Part shown: one piece after another, positions 1 through 13,400 of the stretch
Layout of the letters: each line of letters opens with the position of its first letter
Position numbering within the stretch: the first letter of the stretch is position 1
Assembly (NCBI GenBank): GCA_037976565.1
Contig: CP137682.1
Location: 6,570,827-6,634,826, forward strand
From: Mesocentrotus franciscanus
Taxonomy: Eukaryota > Echinodermata > Echinoidea > Camarodonta > Strongylocentrotidae
Direction of reading: 5' to 3'
Length of the DNA: 64,000 nt
Position numbers and translations under genes: made by a program
Notes under the pieces: model-generated
Database searches by the model: none
The model's input: the letters and a program-made list of their open reading frames with translations, nothing else
Told to the model about the DNA's origin: nothing

Positions 1-209
1 TGATCGGGATGCTTATACTAGACACCATGGAGAAGATAATGGTTTATGTCGAGAGTAAACCATAACCCTAACATCAATACTAACACTAACCCTACACTTT
101 GAACTCACTGTTGTTGTATTCTATCACACTTTATACCATGAAGACAATGAATTAACCCTAATCCTAAGCCTACACTAAACCTAACCCTTATCTTGGACTC
201 AATACTCAC
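1..209. repeat. Partial copies of exon 23 tail mixed with TAACCC-like degenerate repeats
   Basis: Two stretches resemble exon 23. Positions 20-45 match exon positions about 269-295 (GACACCAT-GAGAAGATAATGG). Positions about 100-150 look like a shortened copy, including a donor-like GTGAGT on the minus strand. Between them are short CCCTAA-rich runs. No coding exon is visible here. Confidence 0.6.
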
Positions 210-530
210 CAAGGCTGCTGCTGAACAATCACATATAGAATCGCTTGCAAGATTATTTGAACGATCACACTTGACACCATAGAGAAGATAATGGTGACCG
301 TCATAAGCTGGGGAGGAGGAGGAACTTTGGAGAGGACGGGATAAGCTTGGTTTCTTCCCATTAGGAGGATGACCACAGTTGAGAGGATGATGTCGATGTA
401 GAGGAACTGGAGATCGCCGAGGTAGCCGGACCCCCACAGCAGGATGGTGGCAGTCGTGAATTGGATCATGCTGTACAGAGCCATGAACTTGAACATTCCG
501 AAGGAGGTGGTCAGGGCTGCGCGACCCTCT
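210..530 (-). CDS. ATP13A3: ATP13A3-like exon 23 (membrane helices M5-M7 region)
   Basis: This 321-bp exon enters in phase 2 and leaves in phase 2 (TG of a Trp codon). It encodes [20 protein letters not shown], then [10 protein letters not shown], and ends VIVQQQPW. Vertebrate proteins have [11 protein letters not shown]...LGDFQFLFID...QQPWYEVW at the same place. Later exons are off the window. Partial copies of the 3' end lie downstream (about 8-50 and 100-150). Confidence 0.97.
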
Positions 531-1365
531 CTGACAGATTAGAACAGAAATAACAAATAAATGTATATTCAAGAAAACAGGCTGGCTTAAAAGTTTGAAT
601 TTGGTAGTGGAATCCCATTAATAGAAAACAATACATCTACTGGTACCGAGAGTCAGAAGGGTGTTAACTCATATACTTTACCATAGACTGTTACGCCCTT
701 CTGACTCTCATCAGACATTTACAAGTCATTCTGTAGCATGAGCAGATGAAGGTCATATCTGCCAATTGTAAATATCATTGAGACAAAGCTAGATATGTGC
801 TCATAATTCATTGATGCAAAAACTGGGATATACATGGGGAAGTGTTCTTTTCAAAGGGAAAACAAAAACCATCCACACACAAAATCCACAAATTCGCTAT
901 CCATAAAAGCACCTCGTTTACTTTGGGAATGACTATTCTGAGCTGGAGACCTCTGCAAGTTCGCAACATATGGGGATATTGGGATCATTCAGGTGGTGTG
1001 CAAACTCTGAAATGAACTATCAAAGTAATACTAATCCCCCCCCCCCTCCCCCTCCCCATATTATAAGAAGTATGTGTACAAGGAGACACATTTCAAGTAA
1101 CATTTACAGACTTAAACTCACTTAATGACAGCAGGTATACATGAGATATCATGAATCTTTGATGTAAACGGAGCAGCAACAGAAGCCTCTGCCTCAGACA
1201 GTGCCACCCCGGTGTGGGCCAGCTTGAGGGCGCCACAGTCGTTAGCACCATCACCGCACATACCAACGTGGTACTCTAGCCTCTGAAGGATATCTATTAG
1301 CTGCATCTTCTGGTCAGGCGACATGCGGGCAAATACTTGGGCATGGACAGCAAGCTGTAAGATGA

Positions 1366-1401
<36 letters not shown>

Positions 1402-1403
1402 AG

Positions 1404-1461
<58 letters not shown>

Positions 1462-4400
1462 GAAAGAGAGAGAGAGAGCACAGCACAGCCTATTTTTATA
1501 CATGAATATTATATTTGAATCTTCGCTCCTTCTGATAATAATGCACAACTCATCAAAATAATCTCTTACAAAAAGTTTATCACGTTACACCCATATGTTA
1601 TTGTATGTTATACGCAGAAGTTTTTCTTCTTCCTTTCTTTTCAATAAAGTGAAATAAGGAATGTTAACTCACCCTGTCCATCAGATTTGGTTCCATTTCT
1701 CTAATCAGACCAAATGTCTTGCCGTCCATAGCATACGTCGTCCGATTCTGATTCATGTCAACAAAAACTTCATTGGTCCCCTGAAATAGTGCAAATAAAA
1801 GAGATGTATATATGTATAGTCATTGTATATCATTGGCGATGTCATCATAATCAGCATCACAACCACCAATATCATCAATAAATGACAAACATTTCAATCC
1901 AAGTTGAATTGCGCTATACAAAAAACTATTACTTTATTATCATAATTACCATCATCATCATCACCCTCCTCCATCCATCATCTTGAAAAACAACATCAGC
2001 AACATCATCAACACCTTCATCCGCATCCTCATCACCAACATCGTCATCATCATCAAAACCACTACCCCCGCCACTACTACCACCACAATCAAGCAAGCCT
2101 TTCCATTCCTGTGCACATCCTTTCAATGGGTACCATACTCTGTCCTGTAAAAAAAAACATCAAGTCAAGGACAAATACAAGCCCAAAGACATAACTCAAT
2201 TGTTTGCTACTACTTACGACTGGTTCCTTAGTGTACACTTCTGCAGTCTCCTTATGAAATTCGATGGTCTGATACTGGACATCCAGTTTATCACCGTTGA
2301 GTGGAGGGACTGCCTCAACATGCACAACCTTTTCCCCTGGCATGATGATTTCGCATTTACGAGCAACGTTGATTGCAGTCAAAATATTGTCACCTGCAAC
2401 ATGAAATAAAGAGTTTTGGATCAATCAAAACACTCTCTGGTTAATTTGGAATAGTCGCTGGTTTGAGCTTGTTTTGTAGGATCGTGACACCAGAGGATAA
2501 AGAGTAACTAGAGTGAGAGATTGTTTGTGACTGACCTGTAATCATAAGAGTCCTTATCTTGGCTTGATGAAGCTCCTGCATTGATGGAATAGTCTCTGGT
2601 TTGAGTTTGTTTTGTAGGATCATGAGACCAAGAAATTGAAGATCACTCTCTACCGCATCCCTATCATAGGTACATAAAAGAATGAAGCTGATTATTCAAT
2701 ACTTTTGATTGGCTAATGATACAACTGTCCCAGTTATGATAAAGTATAATAGTCATCTGTCACTAATATGACAATTTTGACATGCCACTATATAATATAA
2801 AGCACTTCCACAATAGTATTAAACAAAATGATTTTAAAGTTTACAATATCATCAATATACACTCTTCGATGAGAAGAGACAGAATTGGGTATTCATCACT
2901 GGAATAATACAACACTAATTAACAATCTATGAAAATGCTTCTTTTTCTTCCATAGATTAGAAATTTTAACCTCTCATAGAAAATAAAAATTTGTTACGGA
3001 GAAACTTGGCATAAATATCACAGTGTAATAACAAACATCAACAAGCATACCTTTGAATTTTCTGGGCCTTGTGCCACTGCAATGAAGTACTTAGTGGTTT
3101 CCATGCCAACGCTATAACCCTCAGACCATCAGCAGTGTAGGAACTCAACATGTCTTCAAAATTGTTAGGAACTGAAGGAAAAAGAAGTGATGATAGAGAC
3201 AAAGAAGTGATGGAGATAATGGTTAACAAAAGGGACAAAAGTGAGGAAGAGGGGATGAATAAATTTAAAATAGTGGAGTACTAAAAAATATCATAAAATG
3301 TCAAAAGGTGCATTGTGTTCCTCAAATCTGTTTTGACCTAAGAGAGCATGACTAAGTTATGTATCACACAGTTTGAAATCCTCTATTATGTTTGCACATT
3401 TGTCATTATTGTGACTACTTTTAATCTTTGTCTGCAACTATTCCAACTTCTAAGACCATTATTTTGTGCTTGTTCAAAGTCTGTAGATAAATTTCAGAAA
3501 ATTATCTGGGCACCTTCACCATTTAACATGTTGGCAAACACAAACTTGCCCCCAAATTTTGTCAGACATCCCTTCCCCCAAGAAAAAAAAAGTTCCAATG
3601 ACATCCCTGATAAAATTACTGCCTAGTGTTAGATAAACAGAGTGAAGCATTTTTTCTGGAGCTCCTTAGGTGTAGTTATTGACAAATTTTGCTTTTATAT
3701 CATGAAATGCAACTTACAAGCAAATTTCATTCAACATATTTCCTTCTCACCCCCACCCCTCCTCCCCATGTCCCTATAACAGGCTGCTTACTGGTATCAG
3801 GTAGACAGAGAGAAGCAATCTTCTCTGGAGCTCCTTTGGTATAGACACACATATGCTTGGCATTTATGGCCCTGGTGATAACACTCATACGTTGAAGACT
3901 GGACGAGAATGGAAACTGTTTGATAATACCGATCTCACCCAAATCCTGCAGGTTGGATGAACAAAGCAAGAATATGAGCTCAATTGATGGAAGATGCAGT
4001 AACCATCAAAGTGCTCGTGCTTATCTTTTAATCAAGATTGCTAGCCGAGCAGTGTACACAATTGCTTAGGTTGTCAAATTATACTTCTGGTGGTCATTTA
4101 CACCAAATTGACAAGATATAGAAATACCAACGGCATTGATAGGGTTTCAACCAAACAAAACAACGACACCTCCTATTATAGGTTGTCTGGCAGGAATTAA
4201 GGGGGTCAATGTCTTCCTGGCAATCACTCATTTTGAACCCTGCCATCATTTCAAATGCAACTACTAAATTAATATTTTGTTTTCCCCATGACAATATGCA
4301 ATACGAAGCAAAGTTCATACAGTACACATGCAGGCATCCTTAGCCTCCACCCTTCTTGGGCAATTTTGAACCAATCTTCTATACATGCAGGTCTGACCTG

Positions 4401-7400
4401 TTTCACAACTGAAATAAACCATACCTTAAGGACTCTGATTCTTAAACTTAAACTTATTTTTATAAAAATGTTTCTGTCATTCCAGAAATCATTTGACACC
4501 ATAGAATACAAATCAAATAAAACCAAATTTCAACTGACATTGTTTGGTGTCCAGATAGTTTGGGATAACCTGATAAAAACCTATACATGGAACTAATCAC
4601 TAAGAACTCTCGTACTAGTTACAATATCAAGATATAACTTAGTATATACCTCTTCATGATTGTCCCAGCCTGCTTTGAGATCAGCATGTATACCTGGACT
4701 AGAGACCATCGTTGGGACCACACACAATATCCTCATAAGAAAACCAATACATAGGACTAAGCACTAAAACACTTAAACTAGTTGTAATATCAAGACACTG
4801 TGTTGTATATACCTCTACATCAGTATCTGCGCCTGCTTTCAGATCAGAATGTTTACCAGGACTACGGACTATTATTGGGACCATCGCATCATAGTTACTG
4901 GTCTCGGCTGGGTTGGACTCCTCAAGGGTCTAAATCATTCAGAAAGGGAAAAGGTAAGGTTAAACCAGAACGTCAATGACGTAGCGCTCATCCGCATCTC
5001 GCAATAACAAATATCGTAAATTTTATGTGGTACACTTTTGAACTGGTCAAAAAATAAAAATTTGATGCCCTGGAAGGGACATAATTTCATTTATGTGTGC
5101 GTGATTGGGTTTTTCACAGACGTGTATCAATCAGATATGATTATTTACGTCTGGGGACCGACCTTTAACGTCACCATCCGAAAGATGTACAAGATTGAAT
5201 AGAAACTAAAGGAAATGGAATGAAAATTGGTTTAAAAAGCAATTTTTGTATTTTTTTAATAAATTTGCATAAATTACCACAATTAATTAATGGAGAACAA
5301 TTTTACAATTCTGTGTAGAAGTTTAGTGTACCAAAGTTAGCTCTACCAGATAAAGCAAACCAAATCAAAATCGGTCAAGAAATGAGGGAGAAGAAGCAAT
5401 TTTTGTTATTTTTGGAATAAATGTGCATAAATTACCATAATTAATTAATGGAGAACAATTTTAAAATTCTGTGTAGAAGTGTAGTATACCAAAGTTAGCT
5501 CTACCAGATTAAGAAAAACCAAATCAAAATCGGTCAAGAAATGAGGGAGAAGAAGCAATTTTTGTTATTTTTGGAATAAATTTGCATAAATTACCATAAT
5601 TAATTAATGGAGAACAATTTTAAAATTCTGTGTACAATTTTAGTGTACCAAAGTAAGCTCTACCAGATAAAGCAAACCAAATCAAAATCGGTCGAGAAAT
5701 GAAGGAGAAGAAGCATTTTTGTGATTTTGAATAAATTTGCATAAATTAGCATAGATAATTAATGGAGAACAATTTTAAAATTCTGTGTAGAAGTTTAGTG
5801 TACCAAAGTTAGCTCTACCAGATAAAGCAAACCAAATCAAAATCGGTCAAGAAATCAGGGAGAAGAAGCAATTTTTGTTCTTTTTGGAATAAATTTGCAT
5901 AAATTACCATAATTAATTAATGGAGAACAATTTTAAAATTCTGTGTAGAAGTTTAGTGTACCAAAGTGAGCTCTACCAGATAAAGCAAACCAAATCAAAA
6001 TCGGTCGAAATGAAGGAGAAGAAGCATTTTTGTGATTTCGAATAAATTTGCATAAATTAGCATAGATAATGAATTTCACGATTCTGTGTAGAAGTTTTAA
6101 ATCCCCCTCCTAGCCCTATCATATGAAACAATCAGAATCAAAATCGGGTGAAAAATAACGAAGAAGAAGCATTTTGAATACTGTGGACGGACGGACGGAC
6201 GGACGGATGGACAGACGGACGGACGGACGCCGGACGCCACGCCATGGCATAAGCTCATCGGGCCCTTCGGGCCGGATGAGCTAAAAAGAAGCAGCAAATG
6301 TGGTATGTTCATTCTCACTACTTCAGTCATAAAATTGCAAGTTGATATTCTGACTGAGTGATCTTAGTCCGGGAGCCAGGGGGGGTCAACCTAGCTGGAA
6401 GGGAAACCAATTTTCATATGCACAGATGTAAAGATCGCATAGCTCCACATAACAAATCGACCGTCTGGCATGTTCTAAGTGGTGGGTGTGGCCAGGGGGA
6501 GCCCCCTCCCCCAAAAAGCGGCCCTTTTGACGACAAATTAGTATTTTGTAAATAATATTGTAAGAAAACCTTGAACCACCATGAGTTTGGTGTCATATGA
6601 AAGAAAATTAAATTATCTACATTTTGATACCTATTTCAATGAAATTAAGATTAATTTACATAGCAAATTTAAGTTAAAAACATGATTTTTTGTGATTTTT
6701 TTCGAAATATTGAATTTTATCAAAAAGATTATTTTCCATATATCAAAATTGGAGGTGCATTTTTTCATAACTTTTCAGGAATTTGCTTATGTACAATGAC
6801 AATATCCTGTGCGAGGATAGGCTTATATATCTTTTCAATAAAAGTTATAGCAATCCAAAGTCATTGATTTGATTTCCATAAAAACAACATTTTTGCCCAC
6901 ATGTGTATTAACTGTATGCATATACGTGCATTAGTGTATTAAGGACCTGTTTGGCGTGTTTACATCGAGTTTTAAAGATAACTTATAACTAAAACCTCTA
7001 ATCACCATGTATTTGGTGTCAAAAGATGGATAATTAAAATACCTTCATCCTGATATCAATTTCAATGAGTGATGTAGTGTGTGAAATATAAATTTTGAGC
7101 CAAAAGGTGCTTTATTGTAGATATTCCTCTGATTTTGGCCAGTATCTCGGTATATTAACTGGACAAAAGTGATTAGACATTTAGTAGTGCAGAAAGTTCA
7201 AAGGATTTGGAGCGCTGAGTGCAATTGATAAGTTCTTCTTCTGTACTCTGGGATGTTTCAGGAAATGTGGACATTGGCAGTTGCCTCCCCAGGCGCAGAT
7301 CCAGGGGCAGGGGCCTAGCCCCCCACCAAAAAAGAATAAAAGAGAGTGAGAGAGAAGGAAAAGAAGGGAAAGAGGAGAGAAAGGGAAAGAAAGAAGAGGA

Positions 7401-10400
7401 AGCAGAAGCAGGGGAAAACGGGAGATCGGGGCGAAAGGGCCTTGTCTCCCAGGTTGTTGCCTTCCCCCAGCAAAAAATAAGAGAGAGAAGGAAGGAAATG
7501 GAAAGAAAAAAGGAAAAAGGGAGATAAAGGGAATGAAATAAAGAGGACGAAGAAAAGAAGGGGGTATCAGTTGCGATTCTCCCGCCAACAAGTTGTGGAT
7601 CGGGGATGGAAACCTAAAGGTCCTTGCCTCCCCCCTGCCAAAAAGAAGGGGTGAAGGGAAGGCAAAGAGGAGAGCTAAAAGGGAACAAAAAGAGGAAGAA
7701 GAAAAGAAAAGGATGAAAACAAGGGAGATCAGTTGCGATTAATTCGGCCAACAATGTATGGATCGGGGGACCAAAGGCCCTTGCCCCTCTCCCCCTGCAA
7801 ACTTAAAAGAGAAAGAAGGGAAAGGAAAAAAGAGGAAGAAGAAAGGTAGGGAGATCATGAGTGATTTTCCCGCCAACAAGGTGTGGATCGGGCGAAAGGC
7901 CCTTGCCTCCCCCTTATCTGACCGTGATTTAATACCTACCCCTGAGCTTACGGGGGCTCTGCCCCCTGGAATCCACCTAGGGCCCTAAGGCAGGCCCTTT
8001 GATGCTAATCTGATCGTAATGCATAAAACCCTGAGTTTCCGGGGGCTCCGCCCCCTGGACCAAACGCCAATTATTGTCCGGCCAGTGTCACAAATAAAGT
8101 ATAAAAATGCAATCTGACCGTAATTAAATGCCCATACGCCCCGAGCTTCCTGGGGCTCCGCCTGACCCCGCCGGTGCTTTGCCCCTAGACCCAACGCCCA
8201 TTTACGCTACGCTCTTATGATCGTAAATACTTTAGCCTCTCCCCCACCCACTTTGAGAAACGTTCAGCGGGGCCTGCATGTAAGAGTGGTGGTGATGCGG
8301 ATTTTTTTTCTGCCCCACCCAAACGATTTTGCTCATTGCGCCACTGCTTTAGTGGTCACCATTACGTACCAATATTTGGCTCGCACAATTTCAAATTTGG
8401 GCCCTCCTAAGAAATCTTGGATCCGCGCCTCCTGCCCCCTCATCCACCCCACCCCACCCCTTCCAGCCGCTTGTCATAATCTTGCCCATGACCAAGACAA
8501 GTTAGTGCATCGATCAACATGAATATAATATAATATCGCCATGTTTGGTTTAATGGTTTATTTTGCCTGACTACTAAGAAAACATGTGAATGCTTGTGAG
8601 CAACCAATACTCCGCATGATTCCTATTGTGATTAGATTAGAATGACATAAACTTTTCTCATAAAATAGTTTCGGCTAGGTATGCAAAGTTATTTTTCTCT
8701 CGATTACAAGTAATTCGGTACAAAAATCGAAGGAACATTATGAAACTACTTGATTCGATTGAATCTAAGTTTTAGTCTTTGTGTGTTTCAAATAGGAAGT
8801 TCCACAACTACAATTGAGATCAATTTGAAATCTTTTCTGCTTAGCCATGAATAACTTTAAATCGTTACTAACTCCTTGAACTTCTAAGGATCTCACGATT
8901 TGATGATTGGAAAATGTCATTAGGTACCAGCTTATAATTTTGGTAACACATCACCGTCTACATTAGAGTTCTATCATGCCCGTTGCATAAACCATATGGT
9001 CTTTTGAACATAGAATAACATTTTTTAAATTAGAATAAAATAAAATGCAAACTTGTCGTAGATTGTTTCCTTTGAAACAGCGTTCGAGTTACAGTTCCAC
9101 CACGGACGCTGTCATAGACAATCTTTGATTACTTCTATTTATTGAATTTTAATTGGGATGTGGGCAAAAAGAAAAGAAGAAATGGAAATCTGCATGTAAT
9201 ACTCTGCAAGTTCAAGCTAGTAAATGTGCTACAACTGATCATTTCAAGCGTATTAAGCGTATTATTATTTTTGACTCTAGCAGGTCACTAATAGGCGTGG
9301 GTCCAGGGCGGTGCCCCGTAAGCTCAGGGATTTAAGCATTAAATTGCGGTCAGATGAGCATCCAGAGACCCGCCTTAGGGCCCTAGGTGGGGTCCAGGGT
9401 GCAGAGCCCCGGAGCTCAGTGGTTTTAGGCATTTGATTACGATCAGATTAGCATCCAGAGACCCGCCTTAGGGCCCTAGGTGGGGTCCAGGGTGCAGAGC
9501 CCCGAAGCTCAGGGTTTTAGGCATTTGATTACGATCAGATTAGCATCCAAGGGCCTGCCTTAGGGCCCTAGGTGGATTCAGGGGCAGAGCCCCGTAAGCT
9601 CAGGGGTAGGTATTAAAATTGTTTTCATCCTTTTCTTTTCTTCTTCCTCGTTTTTGTTCCCTTTTAGCTCTCCTCTTTGCCTTTCCCTTCACCCCTTCTG
9701 TTTGGCAGGGGGGCAAGGGCCTTTAGGTTTCCATCCCGATCCACAACTTGTTGGCGGGAGAATCGCAACTGATACCCCCTTCTTTTCTTCGTCCTCTTTA
9801 TTTCATTCCCTTTATCTCCCTTTTTCCTTTTTTCTTTCCATTTTCTTCCTTCTCTCTCTTTTTTTGCTGGGGGAGGCAGCAACCTGGGAGACAAGGCCCT
9901 TTCGCCCCCGATCTCCTTTTCCCCTGCTTCTGCTTCCTCTTCTTTCTTTCCCTTTCTCTCCTCTTTCCCTTTCCCTTCTTTTCCTTCTCTCTCTCTCTCT
10001 TTATTCTTTTTGGCGGGGGCTAGGCCCCTGCCCCTGGATCTGCGCCTGAGGAGGCAACTGCCAATGTCCACATTTCCTGAAACATCCCAGAGTACAGAAG
10101 AAGAACTTATCAATTGCACTCAGCGCTCCAAATCTTTGAAATTTCTGCACTACTAAATGTCTAATCACTTTTGTCCAGTTAATATACCGAGATACTGGCC
10201 AAAATCAGAGGAATATCTACAATAAAGCACCTTTTGGCTCAAAATTTATATTTCACACACTACATCACTCATTGAAATTGATATCAGGATGAAGGTATTT
10301 TAATTATCCATCTTTTGACACCAAATACATGGTGATTAGAGGTTTTAGTTATAAGTTATCTTTAAAACTCGATGTAAACACGCCAAACAGGTCCTTAATA

Positions 10401-13400
10401 CACTAATGCACGTATATGCATACAGTTAATACACATGTGGGCAAAAATGTTGTTTTTGTGGAAATCAAATCAATGACTTTGGATTGCTATAACTTTTTAT
10501 TGAAAAGATATATAAGCCTCTCCCTCGCACAGGATATTGTCATTGTACATAAGCAAATTCCTGGAAAGTTATGAAAAATGCACCTCTCCAATTTTGATAT
10601 ATGGAAAATAATCTTTTTGATAAAATTCAATATTTCGAAAAAAATCACAAAAAAATCATGTTTTTAACTTAAATTTGCTATGTAAATTAATCTTAATTTC
10701 GTTGAAATAGGTATCAAAATGTAGATAATTTAATTTTCTTTCATATGACACCAAACTCATGGTGGTTCAAGGTTTTCTTACAATATTATTTACAAAATAC
10801 TAATTTGTCGTCAAAAGGGCCGCTTTTTGGGGGAGGGGGCTCCCCCTGGCCACACCCACCACTTAGAACATGCCAGACGGTCGATTTGTTATGTGGAGCT
10901 ATGCGATCTTTACATCTGTGCATATGAGAATTGGTTTCCCTTCCAGCTAGGTTGACCCCCCCTGGCTCCCGTACTATCTACCCTTTAAAGGTATAACTCA
11001 TGTCTCTTTTACTAGAAAAAGGGCAACCTGGCAAGAACAATTTTTTTAATGCTTTGAGAACTTTATACATGGATGCCCAGCTACAAGCTAGTAAGAGTCT
11101 CCAAGGGACAATACAAGTTTACTGAGCACTCTGAAATAGAGGCATCATTATCATCATTACTTTAAGCATGTTATGTTGGGTTAGAAAAGATGTTAACAAA
11201 CATCGAAGTGGTTATTTGCATCATGACTTGTATAATCATCAATGTGGAATTTCTCATATTTATCACATTTGTTTAGGAGATGTCTGAACAACTACAATTT
11301 AATGATTAGGACATATACCGTAATATGTTCTCATTATTATGTTGTACTATCATTAAATCAGTCAGCCATAGAGTGGAATAAGTTTGGTAACCATGGTAAC
11401 AATGCTGATCAAGGATTAAGAGGGGTGGTATGATAACTATTCTCCAAAAATATTGCAACTGTCAACTTGTGAAGACTGCTTGTTAATGTAAATGATGGTA
11501 TGGGATCAAATGTAACATCAATATGCATGTATAAATGTACTTTCATCAAATACAAGACAATGAGAGATATGCAAAGTTATGACAATTCATATACTAGGAT
11601 AGGAGTTACAAAACATTGATCAGACATGGTCAAGATTGCCCGATTTCACATTTGGAGTGATCACTTGTTGTTATGTGAGAGATGTAAATGATATTTACAA
11701 GGGTACACCTCCTACCCAGTAATAATGTGGAACCTTTTTAAAACAACTAGCTTTGATATTCACGAACCCTAATGCTCTTTAGAATAGATCTGTCTGATTT
11801 GAATACAAATGCACAATGTATATGAAAATACTGAGATCATGTTTATTGAATCATAACTGAAAAGTACTTGAGTGTGTTAGAATTGAAAATGTACAATAAA
11901 CTTGGAAAACAGTGATTAAAATATAGACATTAGAACTATTTCCAACTTTAATAATGAAATGGTCATTTGATTATCATGAAATAAATGAATTATATCATTA
12001 AGTTCATATTTTATGAAAACAATGGAGAATAAGTTCTGTAAACTTAAATAAACTTAGAACATTATAGTGAACCAATAGACCAGTTCAAAGATAGCACCTG
12101 GTACGACCTCAAATATCCACAGATATTTTAATCATGGAGATTAAGAATAATCACTGCCAAAGTGATGTAGGTGCTTTGTGAATCCCTTTGTTTACAAATG
12201 GTGTACAAATGAATGATTATATACATTTCATGAACACGTAACCAGTATACATCTCAATAGGTCTTTACAGTTTTGTGCAAATTACCGTTATCTGCCCATG
12301 CCCAGATAATATCTATGAACTGGCTTATTTTTGTTCACCATTTACTTCATATTGCTGTACTTCCATTGGTATATGTGTTAAATGTTACATGCTCCTTTTG
12401 CTACTTACACAATCACCCTTCCAATAACTCACATCAGCTTAATCAATGTCTCTTTTTCTCATCTTCTCCTTTGTAATTCTTCATTTTTTAAAGAGTTTAC
12501 ATACATCTTGCTCTCTCTTGCTCTCTCGCTCTCATTCACTGTGCTTCTGAGCATTTTTTTCATCCTGTCTTCACACCATATAAACAAGTTCCATGTATGA
12601 TCAGATGCTGAAGATATTATGCAGTGATTAATAGCTGCTGAAATGGAGTGAACGCGAGATAGATAAAAAGCATGAAAGAAGTCGAGGAGCCCACATACCC
12701 CAATAGCACCTCCTTCATGTAACGACTTTAACCATAAGAACAAAAATAAAGTATAGAAAATGAGAAATTCATTTTTTTATTGGATGAAAATGCAACAGAG
12801 TAGTATTCTCTACTCTTTAAATTAATAGTTGACAAATCTACACAGATAATGACTGATTTGTTCCTGATTTAAAAGAAATTAACTAATAAACTTTTTGCCT
12901 CATCAAACAGTCTCAAATATTGCTAGTTTAACTTTGGCTAGCCTAAGGGGTGCATAGGCAAACAAAACAAATGTATTACCTGTTTGGAGCCAGAAGGGCA
13001 TAAAAACATATACTTTAAAACAGAGTTAACACATAGCTAACAATATGATAGTCTCACATGTGCAAATGCCAGTTGTGATTCTCATTGAATATGCTATCAA
13101 GCAGGTGTTCATATTTGATAGCATTTTGATGTTCCAAATGACCCACCTCCTGCATGACAAGTCAGCATTTCTTGGAGTAAGTTTCTCTCAAAATAGACTT
13201 CCATCAACAGAACTAAGGTTAGGATTCTTGGGCAAGTCAAAGTTATTTTGTTCCATAAGTTACGGCCACATCTAATATTTCATTATTTCTGATGACTGAC
13301 TCAACATGACAGCCCAACTATACTCTGAAACAGACAAAACATAAAATAAATTTATATTTTTATATTAAAGGTAATGCAAAGTTTAGGGAAATTTTGAAAT

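Noticed and set aside
1..200. Telomere-like TAACCC stretch
   Set aside because: Only scattered degenerate CCCTAA words between exon-derived copies, not a telomeric array.
105..572. 155-codon minus-strand frame over exon 23
   Set aside because: It is a shadow in another frame of the real exon; repeated peptide pieces in it come from the partial exon copies.
1118..1548. Frames made of Ser-Leu or Arg-Glu repeats near exon 22
   Set aside because: Translation of the (GA)n microsatellite in the intron; only the part from 1,354 leftward is exon.
4699..4884. Read-through of exon 16 into the intron copy
   Set aside because: The read-through reaches a stop and the family alignment supports splicing at GTATAT.
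5210..6130. CRISPR-like repeat array
   Set aside because: Repeats are 157 bp with no short-repeat/unique-spacer structure and the genome is animal.
7181..10119. Long frames rich in Glu/Lys/Arg or Phe/Leu/Ser in the foldback inner arrays
   Set aside because: They are produced by purine-rich low-complexity repeats; frames exist on both strands and change between arms.
6414..10927. Identical 60-codon frames in the two foldback arms
   Set aside because: They are the same arm sequence read from opposite strands. Composition is not protein-like and identity follows from the repeat, so I do not call a gene.
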